Assembly: GCA_034008185.1 (NCBI GenBank)
Contig: CM067082.1
Span: 128,093,988-128,157,987 of the forward strand
Length of the DNA: 64,000 nt
Origin: Gorsachius magnificus
Lineage: Eukaryota; Chordata; Aves; Pelecaniformes; Ardeidae
Direction: 5' to 3'
Both the position numbers and the translations under genes were made by a program. The notes below the pieces were generated by a model. It worked only from the letters and a program-made list of their open reading frames with translations. It had not been told where the DNA came from and searched no databases. Below, in pieces: positions 62,557-64,000 of the stretch. Numbering within the stretch: position 1 is the first letter of the stretch; every line of letters begins with the position of its first letter.

Positions 62557-64000
62557 CTCACATATATCTTGTGATTCTCCTATTTGTTACAGCAATGGAC
62601 AAAAAGTGAGAGACACTCACACCTAATCCTCCTGCAGATAACAATGTTTCTGGAGAATGTGATTTCAACCAACCAGCTTTACAAGTTTGATTCTTGGCAA
62701 TGCCAGTATTGAGTCCAGATATTTTAGACTTGTCCACAGACTTTAGCAATGCGTTGACCACTTCTTTTACTTTGCTTCATCAGATAAGGAACTGAGAAGG
62801 AATCAGACTATCTTGGAAATATTTTGGTCCTGCCTCTGACCAAAGCTATAAGAACTGACAAGTCATTCCTAGGATTCTACCTTCCTCTCATATTTTGTTG
62901 GACTTTCTCTTTAAACCAAAATTTATTGTAGTCCTGGCAGTCTCTCAGAACACATAACACAATGCTGATTCTGACATAACTATTCAAAATTAAAAGCAAT
63001 CTAAAACTAAGGTTGGGAGGAGTTGCAGCACTGTCCAACCATATATTTTTACAGATATCTTGAACTCTCATCAGGCCATTGAACCAGGTTTTGGGTTACT
63101 GGGGTGTGGTGCAAAAATAGATACAACAACAAGCTGTTTCTAAGTTGTTAGGAGACTTGCGTGCATGCTCCCAGTGTCATAAATTTCAGCAGTTTATTAT
63201 TCTGTCTTCTTCTAGTTCATGCTTCTCTGGATGGCAAATCGTGATGCTGCAAAGCAAACTGCATCTCTTTCCCTCAAAGTAGTTTTCATCAGTGTCTATT
63301 TATTGGTCAACCTGTGATATTTTTCCTTTAATCCTCATGACAGCATCTGGCCTCAACAGTTTTATTTGCTTCAAGAAATAATGAGTGGTGATTGGAAGAC
63401 AGCATGGTAACTTTACACTAAGGAAACATAAAATCACATCTAGTAAATGTGATTTAAGATATTCCCCCAGAAACCTAAGGAGAATCCTATTAACTGGGTA
63501 GAGGCCATACAGTTCTAGACAAAACACTGATTGGAACTTGGAGAGACAGAAAAAAATTATTGTTTATGGTAAAGGGTTGGGTTAAGTTTAGGTGATGAAA
63601 ATGTTACAGCTTGTGCTTGATAACAAACAGCAGCAATCCCTGGCATATTCACAAACTCTTCCAAGGCTTGTTAGAAACATTTGCTCTGCAGGTACATTTT
63701 TTACAGTCTTAATTGCTCAAAATTCAATCTCTCTTTCCCAGGGTATTCTAGAAGTGTTGTAGTTGTTGACATTACTAAGTGAGAAGGAGAAGAAAATATG
63801 AGTCTGATAGTGATCAAAACTGTTCTCTGCACCATGAGCATTTGGTGTCAGATCTGCTTAGGATCATCACACATTTTTTCCCAACAGTGTAATGCATAGG
63901 TGAGAACGCAAATGATTTTTCAGCATGTACTGTTAAGTCCTATCACAACTGTCCTGTCATTTTGAACAATGAGGAAAGAGAAAGGAAATTTTCAGAGGGT

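Larger units (their letters stand above)
55675..64000. other. Non-coding tail of the window
   Basis: No supported gene or recognisable mobile element. Simple tracts are a TG/TA repeat at 58158-58180 and a T11 run at 62546-62556. The frames at 57133-57456 and 60953-61216 lack family signatures and splice context. Confidence 0.55.

Noticed and set aside
1..64000. CRISPR arrays, bacterial operons, tRNA and rRNA genes
   Set aside because: None were seen. The CR1, the ERV LTR, microsatellites and sparse frames indicate vertebrate nuclear DNA.

Overview
This window looks like a gene-poor, AT-rich stretch of a bird nuclear genome. Two things point to a bird: a long CR1 non-LTR retrotransposon plus an older CR1 fragment, and a solo endogenous-retrovirus LTR of a type I recall as common in birds (TguLTR5-like; the family name is from memory). 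CR1 also occurs in turtles and crocodilians, so the bird call rests on the LTR and the low repeat density. I see no complete host gene, no CpG island, no tRNA or rRNA gene and no CRISPR array. Most open frames are short and look like chance frames.

Layout. 1-6600: non-coding DNA with a few homopolymer runs. 6600-7712: two diverged copies, about 895 bp apart, of an exon-like segment on the minus strand; the 7.5 kb copy keeps an open frame and a good splice donor, the 6.6 kb copy has a stop. 8768-9110: an old internal CR1 piece from the end of ORF2. 11413-14626: the main feature, a 3.2 kb CR1 on the plus strand. It is truncated at its 5' end inside ORF1 but keeps the ORF1 tail, the endonuclease, the reverse transcriptase and the 3' end; ORF2 is broken by one apparent single-base shift near 13074. 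14627-44097: almost 30 kb with only simple repeats and small palindromes. 44103-44693: solo LTR flanked by a 5-bp CAAGG target-site duplication. 52071-52125: an AAGT-rich palindromic cluster. 55415-55674: a decayed minus-strand zinc-finger-like fossil, possibly BED type. The rest to 64000 is unremarkable.

The CR1 parts worked together in one retrotransposition cycle: ORF1 protein binds element RNA, the ORF2 endonuclease nicks the target, and the reverse transcriptase copies RNA from the 3' hairpin. This copy cannot make a full ORF2 protein as it stands. I found no convincing undescribed system; the best leads are the duplicated exon-like segment, the zinc-finger fossil and the details of the CR1 and LTR copies.
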